Below are positions 40,826 through 49,513 of a stretch of DNA of 64,000 nucleotides, one piece after another. The stretch spans positions 1-64,000 of the forward strand of contig NZ_JBGUAW010000002.1 of NCBI RefSeq assembly GCF_041821045.1, given 5' to 3'. This stretch comes from Thiohalorhabdus sp. Cl-TMA. Lineage in GTDB: Bacteria > Pseudomonadota > Gammaproteobacteria > Thiohalorhabdales > Thiohalorhabdaceae. The position numbers and the translations under genes are program-made. Positions within the stretch are counted from its first letter, which is position 1. Each line of letters opens with the position of its first letter. The notes beneath the pieces were generated by a model that saw only the letters and a list, made by a program, of their open reading frames with translations, was not told the DNA's origin and searched no databases.

Positions 40826-41396
40826 CGGTGGCCGCCGCCTCCTTGTCGGATTCGTCCTCGATACCCTCGGGCTCCCGCTCTGGATGCCGCCATTTCCAGT
40901 TCTCGAGGGTCTCGGGGATGGGCACCATGAGAATGCAGTCCACGGGGCAGGGCTCAAGGCAGAGCTCGCAGCCGGTGCAGGCCTCCTCGATCACCGTGTG
41001 CATCTGCTTGGGCGCGCCGACGATGGCATCCACCGGGCAGGCCTGGATGCACAGGGTGCAGCCGATGCACTTGTCCTCCTCGATGATCGCCACCGAGGGC
41101 GGACGCTCCTCGCCTTCCAGGCTGGGGGGCTCCACGCCCAGGAGATCGGCCAGGGATTCCACGGTTTCCTGTCCGCCCGGCGGGCAGCGGTTGATCTCCG
41201 CCTCGCCGCGGGCGATAGCCTCGGCGTAGGGCCGGCAGCCCGGATAGCCGCACTGGGCGCACTGGGTCTGGGGCAGCCGCTGGTCGATCTCCTCCACCAG
41301 CGGATCCTCCTCCACGGCCAGCTTGCGCGAGGCGTACCCGAGGAAGAGCCCGATGGCCAGAGCCAGAGCCCCCAGGCTGAGAATGGCAATCCACAT
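40818..41396 (-). CDS. rnfB: Rnf electron transport complex subunit B
   Basis: Receives electrons from reduced ferredoxin. The 192 residues show one N-terminal membrane helix (about 3-22), a 4Fe-4S motif with Cys46, 49, 54 and 71 (CAQCGYPGC), then a bacterial ferredoxin pair with Cys110, 113, 116, 120 and Cys140, 143, 146, 150. It is 51 bases downstream of rnfA and overlaps rnfC by 8 bases. Confidence 0.96.
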   Translation of the reverse strand: MWIAILSLGALALAIGLFLGYASRKLAVEEDPLVEEIDQRLPQTQCAQCGYPGCRPYAEAIARGEAEINRCPPGGQETVESLADLLGVEPPSLEGEERPPSVAIIEEDKCIGCTLCIQACPVDAIVGAPKQMHTVIEEACTGCELCLEPCPVDCILMVPIPETLENWKWRHPEREPEGIEDESDKEAAATGG

Positions 41397-41447
41397 GGAT
41401 GGAAACCTTTTCGATCTATAGCTGAACGGTCCGGTGCGGGGGCGGTG

Positions 41448-42029
41448 CTACAGGCGCACCAGACCGGTAAAGCCCATGAAGCCGAGCGACAGCAGTCCGG
41501 CGGTAACCAGGGCGATGGCCGACCCCCTGAAGGGGGTTGGGACCTCCGCGAGGGCAATGCGTTCCCGGATGCCGGAAAACAGGATCAGAACCAAGGAAAA
41601 GCCGAGGGCGGCCCCGAAGCCGTAGACGGCGCTTTCCAGGAAGCCGTGGCCCTGCTGCTGATTGAGCAGGGTCACACCGAGGACCGCGCAGTTACTGGTT
41701 ATCAGCGGCAGAAAGATGCCTAGGACCTGGTGGAGAAGAGGACTGGTCTTGCGTACCACCATCTCGGTGAACTGCACCAGGGCGGCGATCAGCAGGATGA
41801 AGGACAGCGTGCGCAGGTAGCCCAGCTCGAAGGGCTCCAGCAGGAAGTGGTCGATTACCCAGGAGCTTACGGAGGCCAGGGTCAGCACGAAGGTGGTGGC
41901 CAGCGCCATGCCGGTGGCGGTCTCCAGCCGCTGCGAGACGCCCATGAAGGGGCACAGGCCCAGAAACTTCACCAGCACGAAGTTGTTCACCAGGACGGTG
42001 CCCACGAGGATCGCAAGGTAGTGCGTCAT
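41448..42029 (-). CDS. rnfA: Rnf electron transport complex subunit A
   Basis: Six-helix membrane subunit, first gene of the operon. ATG 42029 gives [20 protein letters not shown] and 193 residues, matching family length; a longer in-frame reading from 42170 would start upstream of the promoter. The motifs [12 protein letters not shown] and [18 protein letters not shown] carry the cysteines that bind the intramembrane Fe-S centre with RnfE. Rnf moves Na+ or H+ outward, or consumes the gradient to reduce ferredoxin. Confidence 0.96.
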   Translation of the reverse strand: MTHYLAILVGTVLVNNFVLVKFLGLCPFMGVSQRLETATGMALATTFVLTLASVSSWVIDHFLLEPFELGYLRTLSFILLIAALVQFTEMVVRKTSPLLHQVLGIFLPLITSNCAVLGVTLLNQQQGHGFLESAVYGFGAALGFSLVLILFSGIRERIALAEVPTPFRGSAIALVTAGLLSLGFMGFTGLVRL

Positions 42030-42105
42030 GGCTGTCCCGCCTTGCTGCCGGCTCCCCGGCGGCGGCCGGCCCGCCGTGGTTTCGGGTAGAGAAGTGGCAT
42101 CAGAT

Positions 42106-42134
42106 ATATTAGAATTTGCTAAACCTGGGGTCAA
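42106..42134 (-). promoter_or_regulatory. rnf operon sigma-70 promoter
   Basis: Read on the minus strand, TTGACC (42134-42129) and TAATAT (42111-42106) are separated by exactly 17 bases. Each is 5 of 6 to consensus. Initiation near 42099 gives a leader of about 70 bases before rnfA. The A/T-rich stretch contrasts with the surrounding GC-rich DNA. Confidence 0.8.
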
Positions 42135-42278
42135 GATACGGACCTTGGGCCCGTTTTCGATCCGGCGCACCGGATAGTATCATGAACGGTTTACCATCCG
42201 ATGAGCACGGACAAATCGATCCATAATCCTGACCAATAGGGTCGGGTAAACGCGCGCATTTCGCAAGGAGTCGAGGCC

Positions 42279-43370
42279 ATGGCAACCCCGACCGAAGAGG
42301 CCATCTGGGAAGCACTGCGGCAGGTGGAGGATCCTGATTTCGAGCAGGACGTGGTCTCCCTGGGCTTCATTCAGGATCTGGAGCTCAAGAAAAACAAGGT
42401 GAGCTTCGTCTTCGGCCCGGATACCCCGCTGTGTCCCGGGCGCAAGGAAGTGGCCGAGAAGGCCCGTGCCGCCGTGGAAGGCGTGGAAGGGGTCAAGAAG
42501 GTCGAGATGAACATGGAGGCCCGCATCAAGTCCCACCAGGTCCAGCAGGGCGTACAGCTCATGGAGGGGGTCAAGAACGTGGTGGCGGTGGCCTCCGGCA
42601 AGGGCGGCGTGGGCAAGTCCACCACCGCCGTGAACCTCGCTCTGGGCCTGGCCGCCTGCGGCGCCAAGGTGGGCATCCTCGACGCCGATATCTACGGACC
42701 GAGCATCCCGCGCATGCTGGGCGTCTCCGGCAAGCCCACCTCCAAGGACGGCAAGACCCTGGAGCCCAAGGAGGCCTATGGCCTCAAGGCCATGTCTATC
42801 GGCTTCCTCATCGACGAGGAGACGCCCATGGTCTGGCGCGGGCCCATGGTCATGCAGGCCCTGGAGCAGCTCCTGGGCGACACCAACTGGGGTGAGCTGG
42901 ACTACCTGGTGGTGGACCTGCCGCCCGGCACTGGCGACACCCAGCTGACCCTCTCTCAGAAGGTGCCGCTCACCGGCGCCGTCATCGTCTCCACGCCGCA
43001 GGACATCGCCCTGCTGGACGCCCGGCGGGGCTTTCAGATGTTCGAGAAGGTGGGGGTGCCGAGCCTTGGCATCGTCGAGAACATGTCCCTGTTCATCTGC
43101 CCCAGCTGCGGCGAGGAGACCGACATCTTCTCCCACGGCGGCGGCCAGAAGTTCGCCGACGACTACGGCGTGGAGTTCCTGGGCTCGATTCCCCTGGACG
43201 CGGACATCCGGGAGCAGGCCGACACCGGCCATCCCACGGTGGTGGCGGGGCCCGATTCCCGGCAGGCGGAGATCTACCGCACCATCGCCAACGCGGTGGC
43301 GGTGGAGATCGCCAAGCAGGGCGAGGACCACAGCCACAAGTTCCCCAACATCTCCATCCAGGCCGACTAG
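42279..43370 (+). CDS. mrp: Iron-sulfur cluster carrier Mrp/ApbC
   Basis: Homodimeric P-loop ATPase that carries and delivers 4Fe-4S clusters. The 363 residues combine an N-terminal MIP18/DUF59 domain (about 1-90) with a deviant Walker ATPase whose GKGGVGKST lies at 107-115. The cluster-binding CPSC is at Cys274-Cys277, followed by the SHGGG loop. It is divergent from rnfA, whose complex needs many Fe-S centres, a plausible functional link. The start follows AAGGAG with 8-base spacing; a terminator follows. Confidence 0.95.
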   Translation: MATPTEEAIWEALRQVEDPDFEQDVVSLGFIQDLELKKNKVSFVFGPDTPLCPGRKEVAEKARAAVEGVEGVKKVEMNMEARIKSHQVQQGVQLMEGVKNVVAVASGKGGVGKSTTAVNLALGLAACGAKVGILDADIYGPSIPRMLGVSGKPTSKDGKTLEPKEAYGLKAMSIGFLIDEETPMVWRGPMVMQALEQLLGDTNWGELDYLVVDLPPGTGDTQLTLSQKVPLTGAVIVSTPQDIALLDARRGFQMFEKVGVPSLGIVENMSLFICPSCGEETDIFSHGGGQKFADDYGVEFLGSIPLDADIREQADTGHPTVVAGPDSRQAEIYRTIANAVAVEIAKQGEDHSHKFPNISIQAD

Positions 43371-43394
43371 GCCCCGTTGGCGGGGGAGCGCGGA

Positions 43395-43425
43395 AAAGGC
43401 CCGGCGGATCCCGCCGGGCCTTTCT
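43395..43425 (+). terminator. mrp terminator
   Basis: GGCCCGGCGG (43398-43407) and CCGCCGGGCC (43411-43420) form a perfect 10-bp stem around ATC, flanked by AAA upstream and TTTCT downstream. It is a strong intrinsic terminator and, because of the flanking A run, may also work weakly in reverse. Confidence 0.9.
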
Positions 43426-43501
43426 CGTGGAGGTCCCAGCGGCGCAGGGCTGCTAGAATGCGACGGCAGCGAATCCAATCCGAGGCAAGGGCGAGGGAGT
43501 C

Positions 43502-44074
43502 ATGGCCATCAAGTCCGATCGCTGGATCCGGGAGATGTCCCACGAGCACGGCATGATCGAGCCGTTCGTGGACGGGCAGGTGAAGGGCAACGCCGAGACC
43601 GGGGAGAAGGTGATCTCCTACGGGCTGTCCAGCTACGGCTACGACATCCGCGTGGCCGACGAATTCAAGGTATTCACCAATGTGCGCAACGCCATGGTGG
43701 ACCCCAAGGCCTTCAGCGAGGACAGCTTCGTGGACTTCAAGGGCCCGGAGTGCGTCATCCCGCCCAACAGCTTCGCCCTCGCCCGCACCCTGGAGTACCT
43801 GCGCATTCCGCGCGACGTGCTCACCATCTGCATCGGCAAATCCACCTATGCCCGCTGCGGGATCATCGTCAATGTGACCCCGCTGGAGCCGGAGTGGGAG
43901 GGTCACGTCACCCTGGAGTTCTCCAACACCACGCCGCTGCCGGCCAAGATCTACGCCAACGAGGGCGTGGCGCAGATCCTGTTCCTGGAGTCGGACGAGT
44001 CCTGCGAGGTGTCCTACGCCGACCGCGCCGGCAAATACCAGGGCCAGTGGGGGGTGACCCTGCCCCGCTCCTAA
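43502..44074 (+). CDS. dcd: dCTP deaminase
   Basis: Converts dCTP to dUTP in thymidylate synthesis. The 190 residues include [29 protein letters not shown] and [12 protein letters not shown], the last carrying the catalytic glutamate. The ending [15 protein letters not shown] is typical of the monofunctional trimeric family. It is convergent with dut, 24 bases apart; Dut consumes the dUTP made here. Confidence 0.96.
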   Translation: MAIKSDRWIREMSHEHGMIEPFVDGQVKGNAETGEKVISYGLSSYGYDIRVADEFKVFTNVRNAMVDPKAFSEDSFVDFKGPECVIPPNSFALARTLEYLRIPRDVLTICIGKSTYARCGIIVNVTPLEPEWEGHVTLEFSNTTPLPAKIYANEGVAQILFLESDESCEVSYADRAGKYQGQWGVTLPRS

Positions 44075-44098
44075 GCGGCGGCACACACCCTCCCGGCT

Positions 44099-44566
44099 TC
44101 AGGAGCTCGGGCGCACCCCGGTGGAGCCGAGCCCGCCGTCGCCGCGCTCGGTGTCCGACAGTTGTTCGGTAGGCTCCCAGAGGACCCGGGTCACCGGGGC
44201 CACCACCAGCTGCGCGATGCGGTCCCCGCGCTCCAGGGTGACCGGCTCCCCGCCCAGATTGATCAGGATGACCTTGATTTCCCCCCGGTAGTCGGCGTCG
44301 ATGGTCCCCGGCGTATTGAGCACCGTTACCCCCTGCTTGGCGGCCAGTCCCGACCGTGGCCGGACTTGCGCCTCATAGCCTTCGGGTACCGCCACGGCGA
44401 TCCCCGAGGGGACCAGGGTCCGTTCTCCCGGCTGGAGCGTGACGGGTTCGTCCACGGCAGCGAGCAGATCCGCGCCGCTGGCATGGGCGGAGGCGTATTC
44501 AGGCAGGGGCAGGTCGGCTCCGTGGTCCAGCCGCATCACCTGGACCGGAAGGGGGGAATGGCGCAT
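44099..44566 (-). CDS. dut: dUTP diphosphatase
   Basis: Hydrolyses dUTP to dUMP and pyrophosphate, keeping uracil out of DNA. The 155 residues from ATG 44566 have the five dUTPase motifs: [37 protein letters not shown] and the C-terminal GDGGLGSTG. Motif 5 has Leu where Phe is usual (GGFGSTG), so stacking on the uracil would rely on a different side chain. The in-frame codon at 44650 is rejected because it lies inside the promoter. Confidence 0.95.
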   Translation of the reverse strand: MRHSPLPVQVMRLDHGADLPLPEYASAHASGADLLAAVDEPVTLQPGERTLVPSGIAVAVPEGYEAQVRPRSGLAAKQGVTVLNTPGTIDADYRGEIKVILINLGGEPVTLERGDRIAQLVVAPVTRVLWEPTEQLSDTERGDGGLGSTGVRPSS

Positions 44567-44621
44567 GGGATTCCTCGTTGGCTGGTTTCGATGGCGTGCG
44601 CGGCCACTGTTTCGTGGGGCA

Positions 44622-44650
44622 AACATAGGGGGTATGCCCCGTATTGACAA
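44622..44650 (-). promoter_or_regulatory. Candidate dut promoter with palindromic spacer
   Basis: On the minus strand TTGTCA (44650-44645) and TATGTT (44627-44622) are 17 bases apart (5 of 6 and 4 of 6 to consensus). The spacer contains the near-palindrome GGGGTATGCCCC, which could be an operator. Confidence 0.5.
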
Positions 44651-44729
44651 TCCGTGCGCCTGTCGTCGGCATCCCGGGCCGGCCTCCTTGCGCGGGGTCC
44701 GGCCCCGCTACGCCCGAGGAGGGCACGCC

Positions 44730-45537
44730 ATGGACCAGCCCCGCATGCTGGGGCCCCGCCCGGTGGCTCCGGTGACCCCTATCCTTCCCAGCCTGCTGCC
44801 GGTTCCCGGCTTCGGCACCCTGCCCGTCAACGCCTTCCTTCTCCTCGCCCGCCAGCCCGTGCTGGTGGACACCGGCCTCGCCGCGCTGCGGGAACCGTTT
44901 CTCCAGGCGCTGGCCGGTCAGGTGGACCCCGCGGACCTGCGCTGGATCTGGCTCACCCATACGGACTGGGACCATCTGGGCAACCTCGCCGCCGTTCTCG
45001 ATGCGGCGCCTGCGGCGCGCGTGGTCACCACCTTCCTGGGGATGGCCAAGATGGGACTCGCCGGGCTGCCCACGGACCGGGTCCACCTCCTGAATCCGGG
45101 GCAGCGCCTGGACGTGGGCGACCGGGAGCTGGCGGCCATCGCGCCACCCGTCTACGACGCGCCGGAAACGGCGGGCTTCCTGGATACGGAGACCCGGGCG
45201 CTGTTCTCGGCGGACTGCTTCGGCGCCCTGCTGGAAACGCCAGCGGAGGAGGCCCGCGCGGTGCCGGAGGAGGCGCTGCGGGCGGGCATGATCACCTGGG
45301 CCACCGTGGATGCGCCCTGGCTGGCGCTGGCGGAGGAAAACCGCTACGGGGAGGCCCTTGGAGACGGTGCGGGCGCTGACGCCCAGCACGGTCCTGAGCA
45401 GCCACCTCCCGCCGGCGGAGGGCATGACCGGAACGCTCCTTGGGGCGCTGGCCCAGGCACGCGGTGCCCCGCCCTTCCGGGGACCCGACCAGGCGGAGCT
45501 GGAGCGCATGATGAGCGGAGCGGCGGGCGTGGCCTAG
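44730..45537 (+). pseudogene. Metallo-beta-lactamase-fold hydrolase, interrupted by a frameshift
   Basis: From ATG 44730 the protein reads through LTHTDWDHLGN (the metal-binding HxDxDH motif) and FSADCFGALL, a standard MBL-fold sequence, to about residue 210 (ENRYGEAL). Near 45360 the coding signal moves to the +1 frame and continues as ETVRALTPSTVLSSHLPP to TAG 45537, with a last metal-site histidine. One extra G in CTTGGAGACG (45357-45366) would explain it. The +1 frame stop is shared back-to-back with the esterase stop, supporting it as the original end. It may be a true pseudogene or a sequencing error. The substrate is unknown. Confidence 0.72.
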
Positions 45538-46433
45538 CGGAGCCGGGGCACCCGCAGCCAGTCCATGATGGCCCGGGCCAGGGCGGTGCTTTCCCCGACC
45601 GGTGCGAGGCGCGGAACATGACCGCCGCCTTCCACGCTCCACAGGGTGACCGCGCCGCCCGGCCGACAGCCCCGGGCATGGGTCCGGGCGGTGGTATCCG
45701 GCCCGGGTACGGTGACTTCGAGGTCCAGGCGCTCCCCGTCGGGGGCGGGCCGCGGCGGACAGCCGTCGTAGGCTGCCCACTGTGCGGCCGCCTCCTCCGC
45801 GGAGGGGTGGGCACGGCCCTGGAATCGGCCGCCCCCGTAGGCGGCCTTGGCATCGGCGGTACCATGGATCTGCAGCACCCGCAGGGCCGGGCCCGGGGGA
45901 CACTGCCGCGACGGATCGCCGAGCTGCGCTCCCGCGAGGCTGACCAGGGCCGCGGCCGTCCCCGGATGGCGGCAAACCAGCTGGTAGGCCATGCGGCCGC
46001 CGTTGGAATGGCCGACGAGAAAGATCCGCCGCGGATCGGCGGAAAAGCGCGCTTGAAGGCGCCGGATGACCGCGGCGAGGTAAGCGGCGTCGTCGGCCCG
46101 GTGGCCGTAAGGATTGCCGAAGGTCCTACCCGCGTTCCAGCCCCGCTTTCCGGCACGGTCTACGGTGCCGTCGGGCAGGGCGAGCAGGAAACGGCGCCGG
46201 TCCACCAGGGGGCTGAGCCGGAGATAGGCGTCCTGCTTGCGGGCGTTCACCCCGTAGCCGTGCAACAGCACCACCAGCGGCCGGGAGGGCGCCGAAACGT
46301 CCTCGGGCACCAGGACCCGCACGGGTCGGGGGCCTTCCAGCACCATTTCGCGGGCGGCCTGGGCGGCTCCCATACAGGCCAGCAGCAGAGCGAGCCCCAA
46401 CAGGATCCGGCGTCCCCGCGGCGGGATGCTCAT
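45534..46433 (-). CDS. Secreted PHB depolymerase/feruloyl-esterase-like alpha/beta hydrolase
   Basis: Resembles the LpqC/PhaZ-type polyester esterase family. The 299 residues begin with a signal peptide (RRILLGLALLLACMGAAQA, cleavage near residue 26). They show the oxyanion loop LLHGYG, RGWNAG, the nucleophile elbow GHSNGG with Ser143, HGTAD with Asp194 and GGGHVP with His272, a complete catalytic triad. The natural substrate cannot be read from sequence. The start overlaps the upstream methyltransferase stop by 4 bases, so the two are co-translated. Confidence 0.85.
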   Translation of the reverse strand: MSIPPRGRRILLGLALLLACMGAAQAAREMVLEGPRPVRVLVPEDVSAPSRPLVVLLHGYGVNARKQDAYLRLSPLVDRRRFLLALPDGTVDRAGKRGWNAGRTFGNPYGHRADDAAYLAAVIRRLQARFSADPRRIFLVGHSNGGRMAYQLVCRHPGTAAALVSLAGAQLGDPSRQCPPGPALRVLQIHGTADAKAAYGGGRFQGRAHPSAEEAAAQWAAYDGCPPRPAPDGERLDLEVTVPGPDTTARTHARGCRPGGAVTLWSVEGGGHVPRLAPVGESTALARAIMDWLRVPRLR

Positions 46434-47500
46434 GGCCGGGTCTCCAGGACCAGGTTGAAGGGGGTCTCGGCGGCGCGCCGGAAGTGCCGGAGCCCCGCCT
46501 CCGCCAGCAAGGCCCGCAGCCGCTGCTCGCCCGCCTGGGCGCCAAGCCCCGCGGCCCCCTCCTGGGAAAGCGAGTGCGGCGTGCAGAAGCCCGTGGAGGC
46601 GGCGTAGAACAGCCGGCCCACGGGATTGGTATTGTCCGTCACCGAGTCGCCGGCGAAAGGCTCCACCAGCATGACCGTACCGTTCTCCGCCAGCGCCTCC
46701 CGGGCGCGGCGGGCGGCGCCGAGGGGATCGCCGAGGTCGTGCAGGCAGTCCATGAAGCAGATCAGGTCATACTCCCGGTTCGGCAGCTGGCCGGCATCCA
46801 GCTCTTCGAAGAAGGTGCGCTGGTGCACGCCCGCTTCCTCGGCATTGCGGCGCGCCACCTGGATGCTCGGGGCGTGGTAGTCGAATCCGTAGAAATGGGA
46901 GGCAGGATAGGTCTGGGCCATGAGGATGGTGGAGATGCCGTACCCGCAGCCTACGTCCGCCACCCGGGCGCCCCGGCGCAGCTTGTCCTCCACGCCTTCC
47001 AGGGCGGGTATCCACGAGTCGGTGAGGTGGGCCCGGTAGCCCGTACGGAAGAAGGCCGCGGTACCGTCGAACAGACGGGGATGGTGCTGGTGCCAGCCGA
47101 TGCCGTTGCCGGTGCGGAAGGCCTCGGCGATCAGGTCCTCGTCGTGCCACAGCGCCGAGGCCACGTCGAAGGCGGCGGCCATGAACACCGGGCTGTCCTC
47201 CACGGCGAGTACCGCGGCGTGCTCCTCGGGGAGGCTGTAGGTGCCGGTGGCCGGATCGTAGTCCAGATAGCCCCCGGCGGCCTGGTTGCTCAGCCATTCG
47301 CGGACATAGCGCTCGCGGGTTCCGGTGCGGGCGGCGAGCTGCCCGGGCGTGAGCGTCCCGGCGTCCGCCAGGGCCCGGTACAGTCCCAGCTTGTGGCCCA
47401 GGTTGGTCATTACTCCGGAGAAGGCGGCGCCGAGGTCGGAAACCACCTGACCCACGAAGGCCTTGGTGCGTTCGGGGTCCGGCTGGCGGGGATCCAGCAT
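46430..47500 (-). CDS. Class I SAM-dependent methyltransferase with N-terminal winged-helix domain
   Basis: The 356 residues resemble the Rv2258c-like family. An N-terminal winged-helix dimerisation region (about 15-100, with LAARTGTRERYVREWLSNQA) precedes a Rossmann methyltransferase domain with motif I VADVGCGYG at 180-188 and LICFMDCLHDLGDP. The substrate is unknown. ATG 47500 is chosen because GGAG lies about 9 bases upstream; an in-frame start at 47614 would cross hairpins. It is upstream of and coupled to the esterase. A 513-base structured region precedes it. Confidence 0.83.
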   Translation of the reverse strand: MLDPRQPDPERTKAFVGQVVSDLGAAFSGVMTNLGHKLGLYRALADAGTLTPGQLAARTGTRERYVREWLSNQAAGGYLDYDPATGTYSLPEEHAAVLAVEDSPVFMAAAFDVASALWHDEDLIAEAFRTGNGIGWHQHHPRLFDGTAAFFRTGYRAHLTDSWIPALEGVEDKLRRGARVADVGCGYGISTILMAQTYPASHFYGFDYHAPSIQVARRNAEEAGVHQRTFFEELDAGQLPNREYDLICFMDCLHDLGDPLGAARRAREALAENGTVMLVEPFAGDSVTDNTNPVGRLFYAASTGFCTPHSLSQEGAAGLGAQAGEQRLRALLAEAGLRHFRRAAETPFNLVLETRP

Positions 47501-48013
47501 AACGATACTCCTGGGGCGGCAGTCGCCACCCGGTACGGGATGGATCCGGCCGGGAGGGCCGGCCTCTTCCGCCCTGTCGCGCCGTTTCATGCGGAGCGGT
47601 TTGCCGGGAGGCACCTCGCGGGCCTAGGTCTAGGCCATGCTGACCGGGTTCCCCCAGGTCAGACCCGCCACCACCCCGGGGAAAGCTGGGCCGCGCATCC
47701 GGGTCCAATCCCGAATGCCGACGCCGGAGCCCGAAAGGGCGGTGTCCGCGCGGACGGAACCGCCCATGGTGCGTGCTCAGGGCCCGGCATAATCGAAGGG
47801 CGAGGCCATGGCGGCGCAGGTACAGGCCTCGGCATGGGCTCCTTTCAGGCTCCAGGAATGCCCCAAAACGTAACCTCCCGGGGCGGTGAGGAACCCGGGC
47901 GGGCCCCTTCTTATTTTCACTACGCCGCCCGCGGCGGGGCGTCAACGATAATCAGGGTTTCGGGGGAACGGAAATTCCGGACCGAGCCCGGAGAGGGACC
48001 GGGGAAGGCTGGG
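47501..48013 (-). other. Structured intergenic region upstream of the methyltransferase operon
   Basis: No supported gene lies in this 513-base stretch. It holds several precise hairpins: 47621-47636 (GGCCTA/TAGGCC), 47640-47662 (CTGACC/GGTCAG with inner GGG/CCC), 47729-47740 (GCCC-GAAA-GGGC), 47737-47765 (GGGCGG/CCGCCC enclosing the palindrome GTCCGCGCGGAC) and 47923-47936 (CGCCGC/GCGGCG). On the minus strand they would fall in the 5' leader of the methyltransferase mRNA. I matched no known riboswitch class by eye. A 58-codon proline-rich frame starting at 47835 has an AAAGGAG site but does not look like a real protein. Confidence 0.45.
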
Positions 48014-49231
48014 CTAGGCGAGCCGGGGCGCCAGCCGGGCCAGGAGGGCGCGCGCCACCTCGCGCTTGGTGCCGAAGGGCAGGGACTCCTCCACCTCGGG
48101 GCCGAGCAGGGTCACGCGGTTGGTGTCCCCTCCGAAGCCGGCCCCGGCTTCGGTCACGTCGTTCACCGCGATCCAGTCCACCCCCTTGGCGGCCCGCTTC
48201 TCCCGGCCATGCGCCAGGACCTCGTGGGTCTCGGCGGCGAAGCCCAGGGTCAGGGGGCCCGGATCGAGGCCTGCCACCTCGGCGAGGATGTCGGGGTTGG
48301 GGGTGAGCGCCAAGGCGAAGGGCTCCTTGCCCTTGCGCTTGTGCGTCGGCACCTCCTCGGGGCGGTGGTCGCTCACGGCCGCGCAGCCGATGAACAGGTC
48401 GCTGCCGCCGATGCGGGCGCGCACGGCGGCCAACATCTCTTCCGCGGTCTCCACCGCAATGCGCTCCACCCCCGTCGGCGCGGAAAGCTCCGTGGGGCCG
48501 CTCACCAGGGTAACCGCCGCACCGAGCTCGGCGGCGGCGCCGGCCAGGGCGTAGCCCATCTTTCCGGAAGAGTGGTTGCTCACGAACCGTACCGGGTCCA
48601 GGGGCTCGCGGGTGGGGCCGGCGGTGACCACCACGCGCTTGTCCGCCAGCGGCTTGGGGGCCAAGTGGAGGCGCAGGTGTGCCACCAGCTCGCCCGGCTC
48701 CAGCAGGCGCCCCGGCCCCTCCTCCCCACATGCCTGGTCTCCGGCCCCGGGGCCGAGCAGGGCGGCGCCGTCGGCCTGCACCTGGGCCGAATTACGGCGG
48801 GTGGCCGGGTGGGCCCACATGCGGTGGTTCATGGCCGGGGCGAGGAGCACGGGCGCGGTGGTGGCCAGATGGATCGCCCCCAGCAAGTCGTCGGCCCGTC
48901 CCTGGGCCAGGCGCGCAAGCGTGTCGGCCGAAGCCGGCGCCACCAGCAGGGCGTCTGCCCAGCGCGCCAGGGCGATATGGTCCATGGCCGATTCCTCCGC
49001 CGGGTCGAGAAGCGCCGTGCGCACCGGTTCACCGCTCACCGCCTGCAGGGCCATGGGGGTGACGAAGTGGGCGCCCCCTTCCGTGAGCACCACGCGCACC
49101 GCCGCCCCCGCCTCGCGCAGCCGACGCACCAGCTCCGGGGCCTTGTAGGCGGCGATGGAGCCACTGACGCCCAGCAGGATGCGGGCGCCGGCGAGGGGGT
49201 CGGTGCCGGGCTGTCCGGGGGAGTCGCTCAT
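48014..49231 (-). CDS. coaBC: Phosphopantothenoylcysteine decarboxylase/phosphopantothenate--cysteine ligase
   Basis: Bifunctional enzyme of CoA synthesis. The 405 residues contain a flavin-dependent CoaC half (GVSGSIAAYKAPELVRRLRE, catalytic His85, PAMN at 132-135, catalytic Cys168 in ACGEEGPGRLLEP). The CoaB half has AGPTREPLDPVRFVSNHSSG and the CTP-site lysines at 299-303. Both active sites look intact. It lies 18 bases downstream of a small membrane protein gene. The pathway starts with CoaX at the other end of the window. Confidence 0.96.
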   Translation of the reverse strand: MSDSPGQPGTDPLAGARILLGVSGSIAAYKAPELVRRLREAGAAVRVVLTEGGAHFVTPMALQAVSGEPVRTALLDPAEESAMDHIALARWADALLVAPASADTLARLAQGRADDLLGAIHLATTAPVLLAPAMNHRMWAHPATRRNSAQVQADGAALLGPGAGDQACGEEGPGRLLEPGELVAHLRLHLAPKPLADKRVVVTAGPTREPLDPVRFVSNHSSGKMGYALAGAAAELGAAVTLVSGPTELSAPTGVERIAVETAEEMLAAVRARIGGSDLFIGCAAVSDHRPEEVPTHKRKGKEPFALALTPNPDILAEVAGLDPGPLTLGFAAETHEVLAHGREKRAAKGVDWIAVNDVTEAGAGFGGDTNRVTLLGPEVEESLPFGTKREVARALLARLAPRLA

Positions 49232-49249
49232 GGCCGGGGAACCGCGGTG

Positions 49250-49489
49250 TCAGTCATCGTCGTCCGTGCCCGGGGCATTTTTCGTCCCGCCGCCGGGAAG
49301 CCGATCCAGGAGAAGACCCAGGAGCGCGCCGACGCCCAGGCCGGTCCAGCCCGCCGTTTCCGGGGGCAGCGGGATCACTCCGCCGCGCGCCAGGGCCCAG
49401 AGCCCCACGTAGGCCGCCAGGGCGAGCACCGCGGGCGGGATGAACCGGTCGAGGAGGCTGCTTACCGGATTGGACTGTGGATCGGGCAT
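49250..49489 (-). CDS. Small membrane protein, unknown
   Basis: A 79-residue protein with two hydrophobic segments (about 17-36, VLALAAYVGLWALARGG, and 47-63, WTGLGVGALLGLLLDRL) and a short acidic tail DDDD. A glycine zipper (GxGxxxG) in the second helix suggests helix packing or oligomerisation. It precedes coaBC by 18 bases and is probably co-transcribed. I recognise no family. Third-position GC is high like its neighbours, supporting coding. Confidence 0.6.
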   Translation of the reverse strand: MPDPQSNPVSSLLDRFIPPAVLALAAYVGLWALARGGVIPLPPETAGWTGLGVGALLGLLLDRLPGGGTKNAPGTDDDD

Positions 49490-49513
49490 GCGGGTCTCCG
49501 GATCACGGAATGG

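Noticed and set aside
44644-44672. TTGACA at 44644 as a plus-strand promoter for the MBL gene
   Set aside because: The position expected for -10 reads CGGCAT, a poor match; the same bases fit better as the minus-strand dut promoter.
44439-46607. A 722-codon plus-strand frame containing the MBL sequence
   Set aside because: Only 44730 to about 45360 is protein-like; the rest reads antisense through dut at the start and the esterase at the end, an artefact of the frameshift.
47600-47790. Possible SRP RNA, 6S RNA, cobalamin or other known structured RNA
   Set aside because: A CCAGGTCAG string resembles SRP RNA but the GGAAGGAAGCAG loop is absent; no known class core motif could be matched.
47659-47835. 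58-codon proline-rich minus-strand frame with AAAGGAG upstream
   Set aside because: Low-complexity Pro/Ala/Arg composition overlapping strong hairpins; no recognisable protein features.
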